A stretch of DNA of 64,000 nt from Mesorhizobium shangrilense (GTDB lineage: Bacteria; Pseudomonadota; Alphaproteobacteria; Rhizobiales; Rhizobiaceae): the NCBI RefSeq assembly GCF_028826155.1, contig NZ_JAQGPN010000001.1, positions 2,423,501 through 2,487,500 of the forward strand, written 5' to 3'. Below are positions 44,344-52,079 of the stretch, piece after piece; the first letter of the stretch is position 1, and each line of letters starts with the position of its first letter. A program made the position numbers and the translations under genes. The notes beneath the pieces were generated by a model. That model searched no databases, was not told the DNA's origin, and saw only the letters and a program-made list of their open reading frames with translations.

Positions 44344-45264
44344 ATGTCGAAGCGCAAATATCTAGTCTACGACGTGTTCACCGATCGGGCGTTCGCCGGC
44401 AATCCCCTCGCCATCGTGCTCGACTCGGTCGGGCTCGACGATCACGCGATGCAGGAGATCGCGCAGGAGTTCAACCTTTCTGAGACGGTTTTCGTGCTTG
44501 CCCCGCCCGGCGGCGCGCGTACGCCGATTCGTATCTTCACGCCGGCCCATGAACTGCCCTTCGCCGGCCATCCGACCGCCGGAACCGCGATCGCGCTCGC
44601 TGATCTGGGCGCATCGGCTGAAGTGGGCGACGACGGCGCGGTCCTGCTTGTGCTGGAGGAGAAGATCGGCCCGATCCGCTGTCTGGTCACGCGCGAGGCG
44701 CACGGGGCGTTCGCCGAGTTCGGCCTTGCCCGTCTGCCGGCACAGGCGCCTTTCGAGATCAGCCGCGAGGGGGCGGCGGCAGCCCTCGGTCTCGACCCGC
44801 AGGACGTCGGATTCGAGAACCACGTGGTCAGCGCGTGGAGCGCGGGCGTGCCCTATGTGTGCGTGCCGGTGCGCAATCTCGACGCGGCGGCGCGCGCGAG
44901 GCTCGACACACGCCTGTGGACGGAGATGGTGGGGACGCGCGGCGACGCGGCGACGCCGGCCGCCTACGTCTACTGCCGCGAGACCGAGCAGCACCTGAGC
45001 ACGTTCCACGCGCGCATGTTCGCCGGCCACCTGGGCACGCGGGAAGACCCTGCGACGGGGTCGGCCGCGGCGGCCCTGGCAGGCGCGATCGTGCATTTCG
45101 ACCAGCCGGTCGATGGCACGACCGAATGCTGGATCGAGCAGGGCCTCGAGATGGGCCGGCCATCCAACATCAGGCTCGAACTCGACGTCGGGAACGGCGC
45201 GCTGTCTGCAGCGCGGATCGGGGGCTACGCCGTGAAGGTGGCCGAAGGCGTCATCCTTCGATGA
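44344..45264 (+). CDS. PhzF family isomerase-like protein
   Basis: A 306-residue protein of the diaminopimelate epimerase fold. It begins [23 protein letters not shown], has the catalytic Glu in [31 protein letters not shown], and ends with [15 protein letters not shown] near residue 238. All are signatures of PhzF, which isomerises dihydrohydroxyanthranilate in phenazine synthesis. No other phenazine genes are present, so the real substrate is unknown, as for most family members. ATG 44344 was chosen from family alignment; an in-frame 44257 start adds unrelated residues. Confidence 0.9.
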   Translation: MSKRKYLVYDVFTDRAFAGNPLAIVLDSVGLDDHAMQEIAQEFNLSETVFVLAPPGGARTPIRIFTPAHELPFAGHPTAGTAIALADLGASAEVGDDGAVLLVLEEKIGPIRCLVTREAHGAFAEFGLARLPAQAPFEISREGAAAALGLDPQDVGFENHVVSAWSAGVPYVCVPVRNLDAAARARLDTRLWTEMVGTRGDAATPAAYVYCRETEQHLSTFHARMFAGHLGTREDPATGSAAAALAGAIVHFDQPVDGTTECWIEQGLEMGRPSNIRLELDVGNGALSAARIGGYAVKVAEGVILR

Positions 45265-45273
45265 CCTGGCCGA

Positions 45274-46362
45274 TCATGCGATGAGGCCGATGAGGTCGGC
45301 ACCGTAGGGGACTGGCTGGCCGGCCTGGTAGGCCGCCACGAAATCGTTGACGGCCCCGGCATAGAGGCCGACGTCGGCCTTCATGGATTCGTGGAGCACC
45401 GAGCCGATCATGACGAGCTTGGTCGCCTCGTCGAGCGGGACGCCGGACGGCGTCACCCGCTCCAGCGCCACCGCCGTGTAGAAGCCGATGGAACCCTGGA
45501 AGAAGGCGAGTGCGGCGGCGACGTCGATGCCGGCCGCCTCGGCCGCGGCGATGCCGACGATCTCGTCATAGGCCTCGGCCACCGCCTGGTTGAAGCTCAG
45601 CCCACCATAGGCGGCGTCGAAGGCGTCCGCGCCGACCCCGAACGCGCCGAGATTGTTGGCGAAGTTGATGAAGCGGTTCTCCTGGTTGAAGACCGCATAG
45701 TAGGCGTCGTTGAGATCGCTGGCGTTCCCCGGCGAATCGATCAGATAGCGGAAGCCGGCCTCGCCTGGCGCCGCTCCGGTGAAGAACTGGTAGGTCGCTG
45801 CCACCACCTCGATGTCCGGCGCCTTCCAGGGACCCAGACCATCCGCCGGCCCGTAGAGCTGTTGGGCAAGAGCGATATCTTCGGCCGATAGCGCACTCGC
45901 CAGGGCGACCGGATACATGATGGAATCGGGGTTGTTGCTGTGGCCGAGGCCGATCGCGTGACCGATCTCGTGCAGGGCGACCGCATAAAACTGTTGAGCG
46001 GCCGAGGCCTGCTGCGGATACCAGAATTCGGCAGAGTCGAACCGGATCTCGGCGCTGGCGCTCAGCAGCGTCGTCCCGATCATCGAATAGTGCACCTGCG
46101 CCTCGGCGACGGCGCCGCCGACGCCGTCAATGGTGTCCCAGCCGAAGCGAATGCCGACGGCAGGGGAATCGGCGACCTCGACGAAATCGATGTCCGCAAC
46201 CGCTTCCCATTGGGCAAACGCGTTCCGGATCATCTGCTGGTACTGGTCGAAGCCGATCGCAGCGTCGAAGGAATAGAACTGCCCGGCGGTGAGGGCGAGA
46301 CTCCAGGTCACCACGCCGCCGGACGTGCCCGCAACGAGGGTTGGACCCCACTTGAAAGCCAT
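45274..46362 (-). CDS. Matrixin-type metalloprotease fused to an RsaA-like surface-anchor domain
   Basis: A 362-residue two-domain protein. Residues ~15-175 are an M10-type zinc protease: HEIGHAIGLGH at 131-141 supplies HExxHxxGxxH, and SIMYP (147-151) is the Met-turn. Residues ~188-345 (TYQFFTG, DLNDAYYAVF, QENRFINFANNLG, AYDEIVG, AGIDVAAALAF) closely resemble the N-terminal LPS-binding region of Caulobacter RsaA as I remember it. There is no Sec signal peptide and no cysteine; the end is ADLIGLIA. These points suggest type I secretion and retention on lipopolysaccharide. Caulobacter has an S-layer-associated metalloprotease (SapA) of comparable design. A T1SS is encoded 6 kb away. Confidence 0.85.
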   Translation of the reverse strand: MAFKWGPTLVAGTSGGVVTWSLALTAGQFYSFDAAIGFDQYQQMIRNAFAQWEAVADIDFVEVADSPAVGIRFGWDTIDGVGGAVAEAQVHYSMIGTTLLSASAEIRFDSAEFWYPQQASAAQQFYAVALHEIGHAIGLGHSNNPDSIMYPVALASALSAEDIALAQQLYGPADGLGPWKAPDIEVVAATYQFFTGAAPGEAGFRYLIDSPGNASDLNDAYYAVFNQENRFINFANNLGAFGVGADAFDAAYGGLSFNQAVAEAYDEIVGIAAAEAAGIDVAAALAFFQGSIGFYTAVALERVTPSGVPLDEATKLVMIGSVLHESMKADVGLYAGAVNDFVAAYQAGQPVPYGADLIGLIA

Positions 46363-46507
46363 TCAATCATCTCCCGGTGCAGCCGCAAACAGGAATGCTC
46401 AGGAAATATGGCTTTTCGGGGTATCGCTTCGGCTCACGGAACGAAGCGGTTCCCGGTCGGGTTGGTCGGGTGAGGACGATGTCGCATCGCGCCGGGTTCG
46501 CGAAGAT

Positions 46508-46550
46508 CGACCTTGTGTGGCCTTGGGTTTGCCAAGGCCGCACAAGGTCG
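46508..46550. terminator. Long intergenic hairpin
   Basis: CGACCTTGTGTGGCCTTGG, loop GTTTG, and a complementary arm, with one G-T wobble: a 19-bp stem. TTTT follows a few bases later on the plus strand. It lies between the 3' end of the lipoprotein gene and the start of the metalloprotease gene, both on the minus strand, so it could separate their transcripts. It could also be a copy of a dispersed palindromic repeat. Confidence 0.5.
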
Positions 46551-46608
46551 CGCTTTTCGCGGCCCGCCGCGTATGCGGGTGCGCAATCCGTGTTTGCTTG
46601 GTCGCCGA

Positions 46609-46860
46609 TCAGCAGTTGGCGATGTAGCGGCGACCGTCGCGGCCGCGGTAATAGCACTTGCCGGGCTCGTTGGCGTTGCCGATCAGAGCGCCTGCGGTTG
46701 CGCCGATCAGGCCGCCTACGACGGCGCCTTCGGCCGCGTCACCGGCGACCGCTGCGCCAACCGCCGCGCCGCCAAGACCGCCGATGGCAGCGCCCCTCTC
46801 GGTCTGGCTGCAGCCAGCGACCGTGAGGGCGACTACGGCAGCAACTATCAAATTTCTCAT
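46609..46860 (-). CDS. Glycine-zipper lipoprotein
   Basis: An 83-residue protein. The signal MRNLIVAAVVALTVAGCSQ has a lipobox (VAGC, Cys17), so the mature protein is lipid-anchored. A glycine zipper follows (AAIGGLGGAAVGAAVAGDAAEGAVVGGLIGATAGALIG written in segments, residues 24-61), a membrane-spanning hairpin as in YMGG/OmpA-like proteins. The tail KCYYRGRDGRRYIANC has two cysteines. GGAGG lies 7 bases before ATG 46860. It is probably located in the outer membrane; the function is unknown. Confidence 0.8.
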   Translation of the reverse strand: MRNLIVAAVVALTVAGCSQTERGAAIGGLGGAAVGAAVAGDAAEGAVVGGLIGATAGALIGNANEPGKCYYRGRDGRRYIANC

Positions 46861-47422
46861 CGGGCAACCTCCGTTTTGAACACTTGACCGAACGCATGAA
46901 CGCGATGGTTGTTCCGCGGGGAGCGTGGAAGGCCAACGGGGAGCGTCGGCGCTTCTGGAAAACGTGGCGTGGTCGGAAATGCGCCGTGACAATTGTTGTC
47001 ATCCGCCGGTCCCAGCCCTGACCGGCGCGCTCGCGCGGCACTTCAACGATGAGTTCGACCGCCAGAGGGCGGACGAACTCAACCGCCACAGGTCAGGGCG
47101 CGTGGCGGTTGCGACGGGGCGCGCGAGGGCTAATGCCGCCAAGTACGAGGGAGCCGCGCGGGACAAGACGAAGGGTGAATTTCCGCTTGCGATCCCTTTG
47201 CGATTGTTGCCGTGCCCGGCGTGAAAAGCGAAACTCGCACCCAAAATGAGCCATTTCGGCAGGCGAGCTCGAATGTCTCGAATGTGGTGACTACGACATT
47301 GGTCAGACCTCGCCGTATCAGCCGTCGATGAAACACGCGGAAAGAAGAGATTTGCTGACTGCTGGTGAGGTCGGTTTCCTTCCAGAACGACCAATACTAT
47401 GATCGGCCGAGGCCAGGCCGCC
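46861..47422. other. Intergenic region without a supported gene
   Basis: About 560 bases between the divergent lipoprotein and adenylate cyclase genes. Overlapping short frames exist on both strands but lack ribosome sites and motifs. It presumably contains both promoters. I see no repeats or RNA gene in it. Confidence 0.4.
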
Positions 47423-49639
47423 ATGGACCGCAAGCTTTCCGCGATTCTAGCCGCAGACGTAGTTGGCTATTCGACGCTGATGGAGCGCGACGAGGCCGGT
47501 ACGTTCGAGCGCCTTCGTGCCGGGCGCAAGGAACTGTTCGAACCCGAAATTGCACGCCACCACGGCCAGATCTTCAAGCTGATGGGCGACGGGATGCTGG
47601 CGGAATTCGGCAGTGTCGTCGATGCCGTCGAATGCGCAGTGTCACTGCAGCGCGGCCTGTCGGAGCGCAACGCCTCGCTTTCCGAAACGGAACAGATCCT
47701 GGTGCGGATCGGTATCAACCTCGGCGAGATGATCGTCGAAGGTAACGACCGGTATGGCGAAGGGGTCAATATCGCGGCCAGACTTCAGCAACTGGCGGAA
47801 CCGGGCGGCATCTGCGTCTCGGGAAAAGTGGCCAAGGAGGTAGAGAGGAAGCTGGCGTTCGCCTTTGAGGCAATGGGCGAACAGAGGATTAAGAATATCG
47901 CCGAACCGGTTCAGGCGTATCGTGTACTGCTAAATCCCGCGGTCGCGGGCAAGACCCTCCATGTCCGCCGCCAACCGCGCGCCTGGCGCTTTCCCGCCGC
48001 CGCGGCTGTTCTCGTCCTGGCTCTCGGCCTTGCCGCAGCATGGTGGCAGCCGTGGGAGAGGCCCGCCGTTCAGGCGGGCGACATGCGGCCGTCTCTTGCC
48101 GTCCTGCCCTTCGAGAATCTCAGCGACGACAAAGAACAGGAATATCTCGCCAACGGCTTCACCGAGGACCTGACGACCGAACTGGCGCGCTTACCGGGTG
48201 TTTTCGTCGTCTCCCACAACGCGGCCTTCGCCTACAAGGACAAGAACCCGAAGCCGGAGGAGATCGCAGCGGCGTTGGGCGTCCGGTACCTGCTAGAGGG
48301 CTCGATTCGCCGCGTCGGCGACGACATGCGCATCAATGCGCAACTGATCGACAGCTTGACGTTGGGGCATCTCTGGGCGGAGCGTTTCGACGGCCGGTGG
48401 GCGGACGTATTCGCGCTGCAGGACAGGGTTGTCAGCAGCATCGCGGGCGCGCTCGAGCTTCGCCTTGTGCGCGGCGCGCCGGCGGCCCGTGCGGGAGGCA
48501 CGAACAATCCCGAGGCTTATGACGTCTATCTCAAGGGAATGGACATCTATAACCGTATCAACACCCCCCAGGAATTTGCACATGCTGTGAAGTATTTTCA
48601 GCGAGCGGTGCAGATCGATCCGGATTTCGGCGCGGCCCACGCACAGCTCGCCTGGGCCTATTGGAATGCCGATATTACGCGTGCGGTGGTTATGGGGCTT
48701 TCGTGGGCCGAGGCCTACGGCAAGATCCATGAAACGCTCGAGGCGTCGTCGAAGCATCCTTCCACGAGCTACTATCAGCTCGTCGCCGAGTTAATGGTCC
48801 GTGAGCACAATTCGGACGAAGCTGTCAGCGTGCTTCTGAAATCGGTGGCACTCGATCCCAGCGATCCCTGGAACTATCTCAACCTAGCCAACGCCCTCAA
48901 CTTCAACGGCAGGCCAAAAGAAGCGCTGACCTATTTGGAGGCGGCCGCGCGCGTCGATCCGAACTCGTGGATGGACTACAGGCTCTACCAGGCCGGACTG
49001 GCCGAGTTCAGCCAGGAGAATTTCGAAGGCGCCGTTCGCACTATCGAAAAGATGGACTTGGAATCACCCGATCCACGGGTGAAATTTTATGCCCTGCAAG
49101 TCCTTATTTCGGCCCTTGGGCATCTGGGGCGCACCGACCGGGCCGCGGTCGCCCTGGAGACGTTCAGGAAGGTTGTTGCGCGGAGAATGGAATACGAGCC
49201 GAGCCAGTTGATCACCCAAGACTACATGGTGTTCAAGAATACGACCGATATCGAACGCCTTTTGGCCGGCTTGACCAGGGCAGGCGTGCCCGATCTGCCC
49301 GCCTTGGCAGCGGCGGGCATGAAATCGAGCGATCGGCTTACGGGGGCGGCAATCAGATCACTTCTGTTCGGCTACGAGATGCGGGGGAAGTCGGCGCTTA
49401 ACCAATTCTTGCCTATGCAGGCCACGATCTCGGCCGACGGCGCCCTTAAAGAGACTGTCGGTGCCAAGACCCGCTTTGGAACAACATGGGTGCAGGACGA
49501 CTTCATATGCAAGTCATTCCCCGGAGAACTGACGAGCTGCGGAGCGATTTTTCGCAACGTGTTCAAGACGCCCGGGCGCGACGAGGAATACAAGGCCGTC
49601 TACCGCTGGGAACAATTCGAGTTTTCGGTCGTCAAGTGA
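47423..49639 (+). CDS. Class III adenylate/guanylate cyclase with TPR domain
   Basis: A 738-residue protein. Residues 1-170 are a class III cyclase domain (RKLSAILAADVVGYSTLMERDE with the metal Asp, GDGMLAEFGSVVDAVECA, VRIGINLGEMIVEGNDRYGEGVNIAARLQ). One hydrophobic helix (FPAAAAVLVLALGLAAAWW, about 190-208) leads to a TolB-like N-domain (SLAVLPFENLSDDKEQEYLANGFTEDLTTELARL) and a C-terminal set of TPR-like helices. Rhizobia carry many such cyclases that make cAMP. The signal sensed by the TPR part is unknown. ATG 47423 matches the family start. Confidence 0.9.
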   Translation: MDRKLSAILAADVVGYSTLMERDEAGTFERLRAGRKELFEPEIARHHGQIFKLMGDGMLAEFGSVVDAVECAVSLQRGLSERNASLSETEQILVRIGINLGEMIVEGNDRYGEGVNIAARLQQLAEPGGICVSGKVAKEVERKLAFAFEAMGEQRIKNIAEPVQAYRVLLNPAVAGKTLHVRRQPRAWRFPAAAAVLVLALGLAAAWWQPWERPAVQAGDMRPSLAVLPFENLSDDKEQEYLANGFTEDLTTELARLPGVFVVSHNAAFAYKDKNPKPEEIAAALGVRYLLEGSIRRVGDDMRINAQLIDSLTLGHLWAERFDGRWADVFALQDRVVSSIAGALELRLVRGAPAARAGGTNNPEAYDVYLKGMDIYNRINTPQEFAHAVKYFQRAVQIDPDFGAAHAQLAWAYWNADITRAVVMGLSWAEAYGKIHETLEASSKHPSTSYYQLVAELMVREHNSDEAVSVLLKSVALDPSDPWNYLNLANALNFNGRPKEALTYLEAAARVDPNSWMDYRLYQAGLAEFSQENFEGAVRTIEKMDLESPDPRVKFYALQVLISALGHLGRTDRAAVALETFRKVVARRMEYEPSQLITQDYMVFKNTTDIERLLAGLTRAGVPDLPALAAAGMKSSDRLTGAAIRSLLFGYEMRGKSALNQFLPMQATISADGALKETVGAKTRFGTTWVQDDFICKSFPGELTSCGAIFRNVFKTPGRDEEYKAVYRWEQFEFSVVK

Positions 49640-49850
49640 ACTCCCAAAGTGCCGCAAAGGCCGAGCGGCGGGCTTGCGGACATACATGCGACCGTGTTTC
49701 CAGCACCACAAACGACCGGAACTGTGAAGGCGGGACATTGCGTCTCGGTGTTCGGCGGCTCCCACCGCCATCGCGGACATAGGCAAGAGACGCTGCGCCC
49801 GAGCCAAAGGCCCGTTCCCGTCCATATCTATCTGGAAAATCAGGGAAATT

Positions 49851-49926
<76 letters not shown>

Positions 49927-50075
49927 ACTGTCGCCGAGCGGCGATGGGCGGGCATATACCCATGCTCGCCGGTGCTGTCTAGACCTTCGCGCAGGAAATC
50001 GCAGAGGTTGTGCACTGGTGCGGCAATATTGTCGGGTCAGGCGGGGGCCGCCGCCTGGAAAGCCGGGGAAAGACG

Positions 50076-50990
50076 CTATCTCCAGGCGATCACCACGTGA
50101 CGGGAATTGCCGCCGCGCAGGTCCGCAACAGCGCCCCTCAGCATCGGAATCACCGGATTGCGCAGGGCTTCGAATCGCGCAAAGCCCGCATCCCGCAGCA
50201 TGGCGACGATGCAGGCGACGTTGGGCGCGAAGAAATTGGTGGGATCGCCGTTGAGCGACCCCGACGGAAGAAACCGCATCGCCGGCGCCTTTTGGCGATT
50301 GAGGCTGGTGGCGGTTTCCACGACGATCCTGTCGTGCGACATGGCGGCTGCCCACTCAAGACCGCCCAGCGGATCCTTCAGGTGATAGAGCACGCCCAGA
50401 AAGAGGACGACGTCGAAGGTTCCGTGCGCCTGCGGGTTGAGGCCGAACAGATCGACCTCGAGCGATTCGCAGCGCGACGAGAGGCGTCTGTGCGCGTGGT
50501 CGTAGCCGGCCTTCGTTCCCCAGCCGGGCCCGCCCCAGCAAAACCAGTCCGTCGACAGCACGCGGCTCGCGCCGCGCCGTTCCGCCTCGAAGGAGAAGAA
50601 GCCGTCCCAGGCGCCGATGTCGAGGACGCTCTTGCCGCCGACGCCGTGCCTGAAGATCGCCTCAGCCTCGCGCTTCAGGGTGGCGAGGGGCTTGATGCCG
50701 CTCGTGCGGCCGCCGTCCGGGAACTCCATCGAGTGAAACCAGTGGATGGCGCCGTGCCGTTCGAATTCGGCGATCTCGGGATGGCGGCCGCGTGCCGCCA
50801 CCCGCGCGTCCTCAGGCAGCGCTGCGAACTCGGGACTGCCGGCGAGCGCGTGAAGGATTTCCCGGCGGGTGGCTGGGGAGCCTGCCCGATCTCCATAGTA
50901 GGTGCGGGCTTGGGCGTCGATCGGACGCGCGAGCACGGAACGGTAGAGGGTATCTATCTCGTCCAGGCTCAGCTGGTCGGCTCTCCTCAT
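50076..50990 (-). CDS. SAM-dependent methyltransferase with N-terminal DUF4214-like segment
   Basis: A 304-residue protein. Residues 8-55 (LDEIDTLYRSVLARPIDAQARTYYGDRAGSPATRREIL...LAGSPEF) look like a DUF4214 repeat, a unit common in secreted and glycan-related proteins. The rest is a CmoB-like (DUF1698) Rossmann methyltransferase with VLDIGAWDGFFSFEAERRGASRVLSTD as the SAM site and FDVVLFLGVLYHLKDPLGGLE. CmoB itself modifies tRNA, but the DUF4214 fusion and the glycan genes downstream favour a sugar or surface substrate. ATG 50990 was chosen by domain start; GGGGAG lies upstream. Confidence 0.75.
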   Translation of the reverse strand: MRRADQLSLDEIDTLYRSVLARPIDAQARTYYGDRAGSPATRREILHALAGSPEFAALPEDARVAARGRHPEIAEFERHGAIHWFHSMEFPDGGRTSGIKPLATLKREAEAIFRHGVGGKSVLDIGAWDGFFSFEAERRGASRVLSTDWFCWGGPGWGTKAGYDHAHRRLSSRCESLEVDLFGLNPQAHGTFDVVLFLGVLYHLKDPLGGLEWAAAMSHDRIVVETATSLNRQKAPAMRFLPSGSLNGDPTNFFAPNVACIVAMLRDAGFARFEALRNPVIPMLRGAVADLRGGNSRHVVIAWR

Positions 50991-51276
50991 GTCAGGTCTC
51001 CCCGTTGGCGCCGCACGCATGATGGCGCATGGCGGCGCGACCGACTCTCCCTTCGGCCGGGAGAGGCTAGCGCAACTTGCCGTGCCGTGGAATGTGTACG
51101 CAGGCAGGGCGGGAACTGGCAGGCCAGGCGTCGCGCAGCCGCGGAAATCTCGACCGGCGACCCAATTGAGCCCCAGTCTCCAGTTGTAATCCCCATGCGA
51201 AGCCTCCAATTGAAGAACGCCCGCAGAAACATGCGTCCGGCGCCAAGCCTTTATCGGGGAATGTAACGACACAGCC

Positions 51277-52005
51277 ATGGCACGACGCATCGCAACGACC
51301 GCCGGGCTGGCATTCGCCCTCGCGCTTGGCGTTCAAGCGGCCTCGCCGGCCACGGCTGCCGAGGGCGGACCCGCGGCGGCGATAGGCCGGGTCAATGCAG
51401 GCAACGGCGCGTACTGCACGGGAGCGTTGATTGCCGACAACATCGTCGTCACCGCCGCTCATTGCCTGATCGACCCCCGCTCCAGGCGCTGGTTGCGCGC
51501 GGATTCGCTGCACTTCCTGCCGGGATATCACCTCGGCGCCTATGACCATCATGCGCGTGTGGCCCATTACATGGTCAGTCCCGGTTACAATGCCGGCGAG
51601 CCGACCAGGAACCCGGCCGACGATTGGGCGCTGCTCGTGCTCACCGACAGGTTGCCGCCACAAACTTCGCCCCTGGAGGCGGCGGTCGTTGGCGCGGCCG
51701 CTGAAACGGTCAGCGAGGTCATGGGCTATGCCTCGCATCGAAAATATGCCCTGTCGACTTCAAGCCCCTGCCGGACGCGTCTCGTCGGTGCTATGCTCAT
51801 GGGCGAGTGCAAAGCGGAGAGGGGCATGTCCGGAGCACCGCTCATCCAGATCTCCACCGGAGACATGATCGGCATCCAGGTGGCTGCGGGTCGGCAGAAC
51901 GGGCGCGACGTGCTCGTCGGCGTTCCCGCGGCCGGCTGGCAAGACGTGCTTCGTAGATTGCGCACACCGGAAATTCGTGGGCAAGGTTCCGGCCGGTTGC
52001 AGTAG
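51277..52005 (+). CDS. Secreted trypsin-like serine protease (S1)
   Basis: A 242-residue protein with a signal peptide (TTAGLAFALALGVQAASPATAAEG, cleavage near residue 28). The catalytic triad is His62 (VVTAAHC), Asp116 (NPADDWALLVL) and Ser185. The serine motif reads ERGMSGAPL in place of the usual GDSGGP. Two Cys pairs are plausible (CTG/AHC; PC/EC). It resembles the short V8/trypsin-like proteases of rhizobia. It acts in the periplasm or outside. It lies directly upstream of the type I secretion genes, but its signal peptide shows it uses Sec. Confidence 0.85.
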   Translation: MARRIATTAGLAFALALGVQAASPATAAEGGPAAAIGRVNAGNGAYCTGALIADNIVVTAAHCLIDPRSRRWLRADSLHFLPGYHLGAYDHHARVAHYMVSPGYNAGEPTRNPADDWALLVLTDRLPPQTSPLEAAVVGAAAETVSEVMGYASHRKYALSTSSPCRTRLVGAMLMGECKAERGMSGAPLIQISTGDMIGIQVAAGRQNGRDVLVGVPAAGWQDVLRRLRTPEIRGQGSGRLQ

Positions 52006-52054
52006 TATCATCTTCGCACTATATGGGCGCGTGAACCGCGAGGGAGGTTCACGC
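51997..52054 (+). promoter_or_regulatory. Promoter and 9-8-9 inverted repeat before the type I secretion operon
   Basis: TTGCAG (51997-52002), 17 bases, TATATG (52020-52025) fit a sigma-70 promoter. Just downstream, GCGTGAACC (52029-52037), spacer GCGAGGGA, then its exact reverse complement (52046-52054). A repressor bound there would sit on the transcript start. It is 25 bases before the GTG of the transporter gene. Confidence 0.55.
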
Positions 52055-52079
52055 TCAGGACAAAGGTAGGCAGCGCAAC

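Noticed and set aside
44344..45264. A phenazine pathway from the PhzF gene
   Set aside because: No other phz genes are present and most PhzF-family members are not in phenazine loci.
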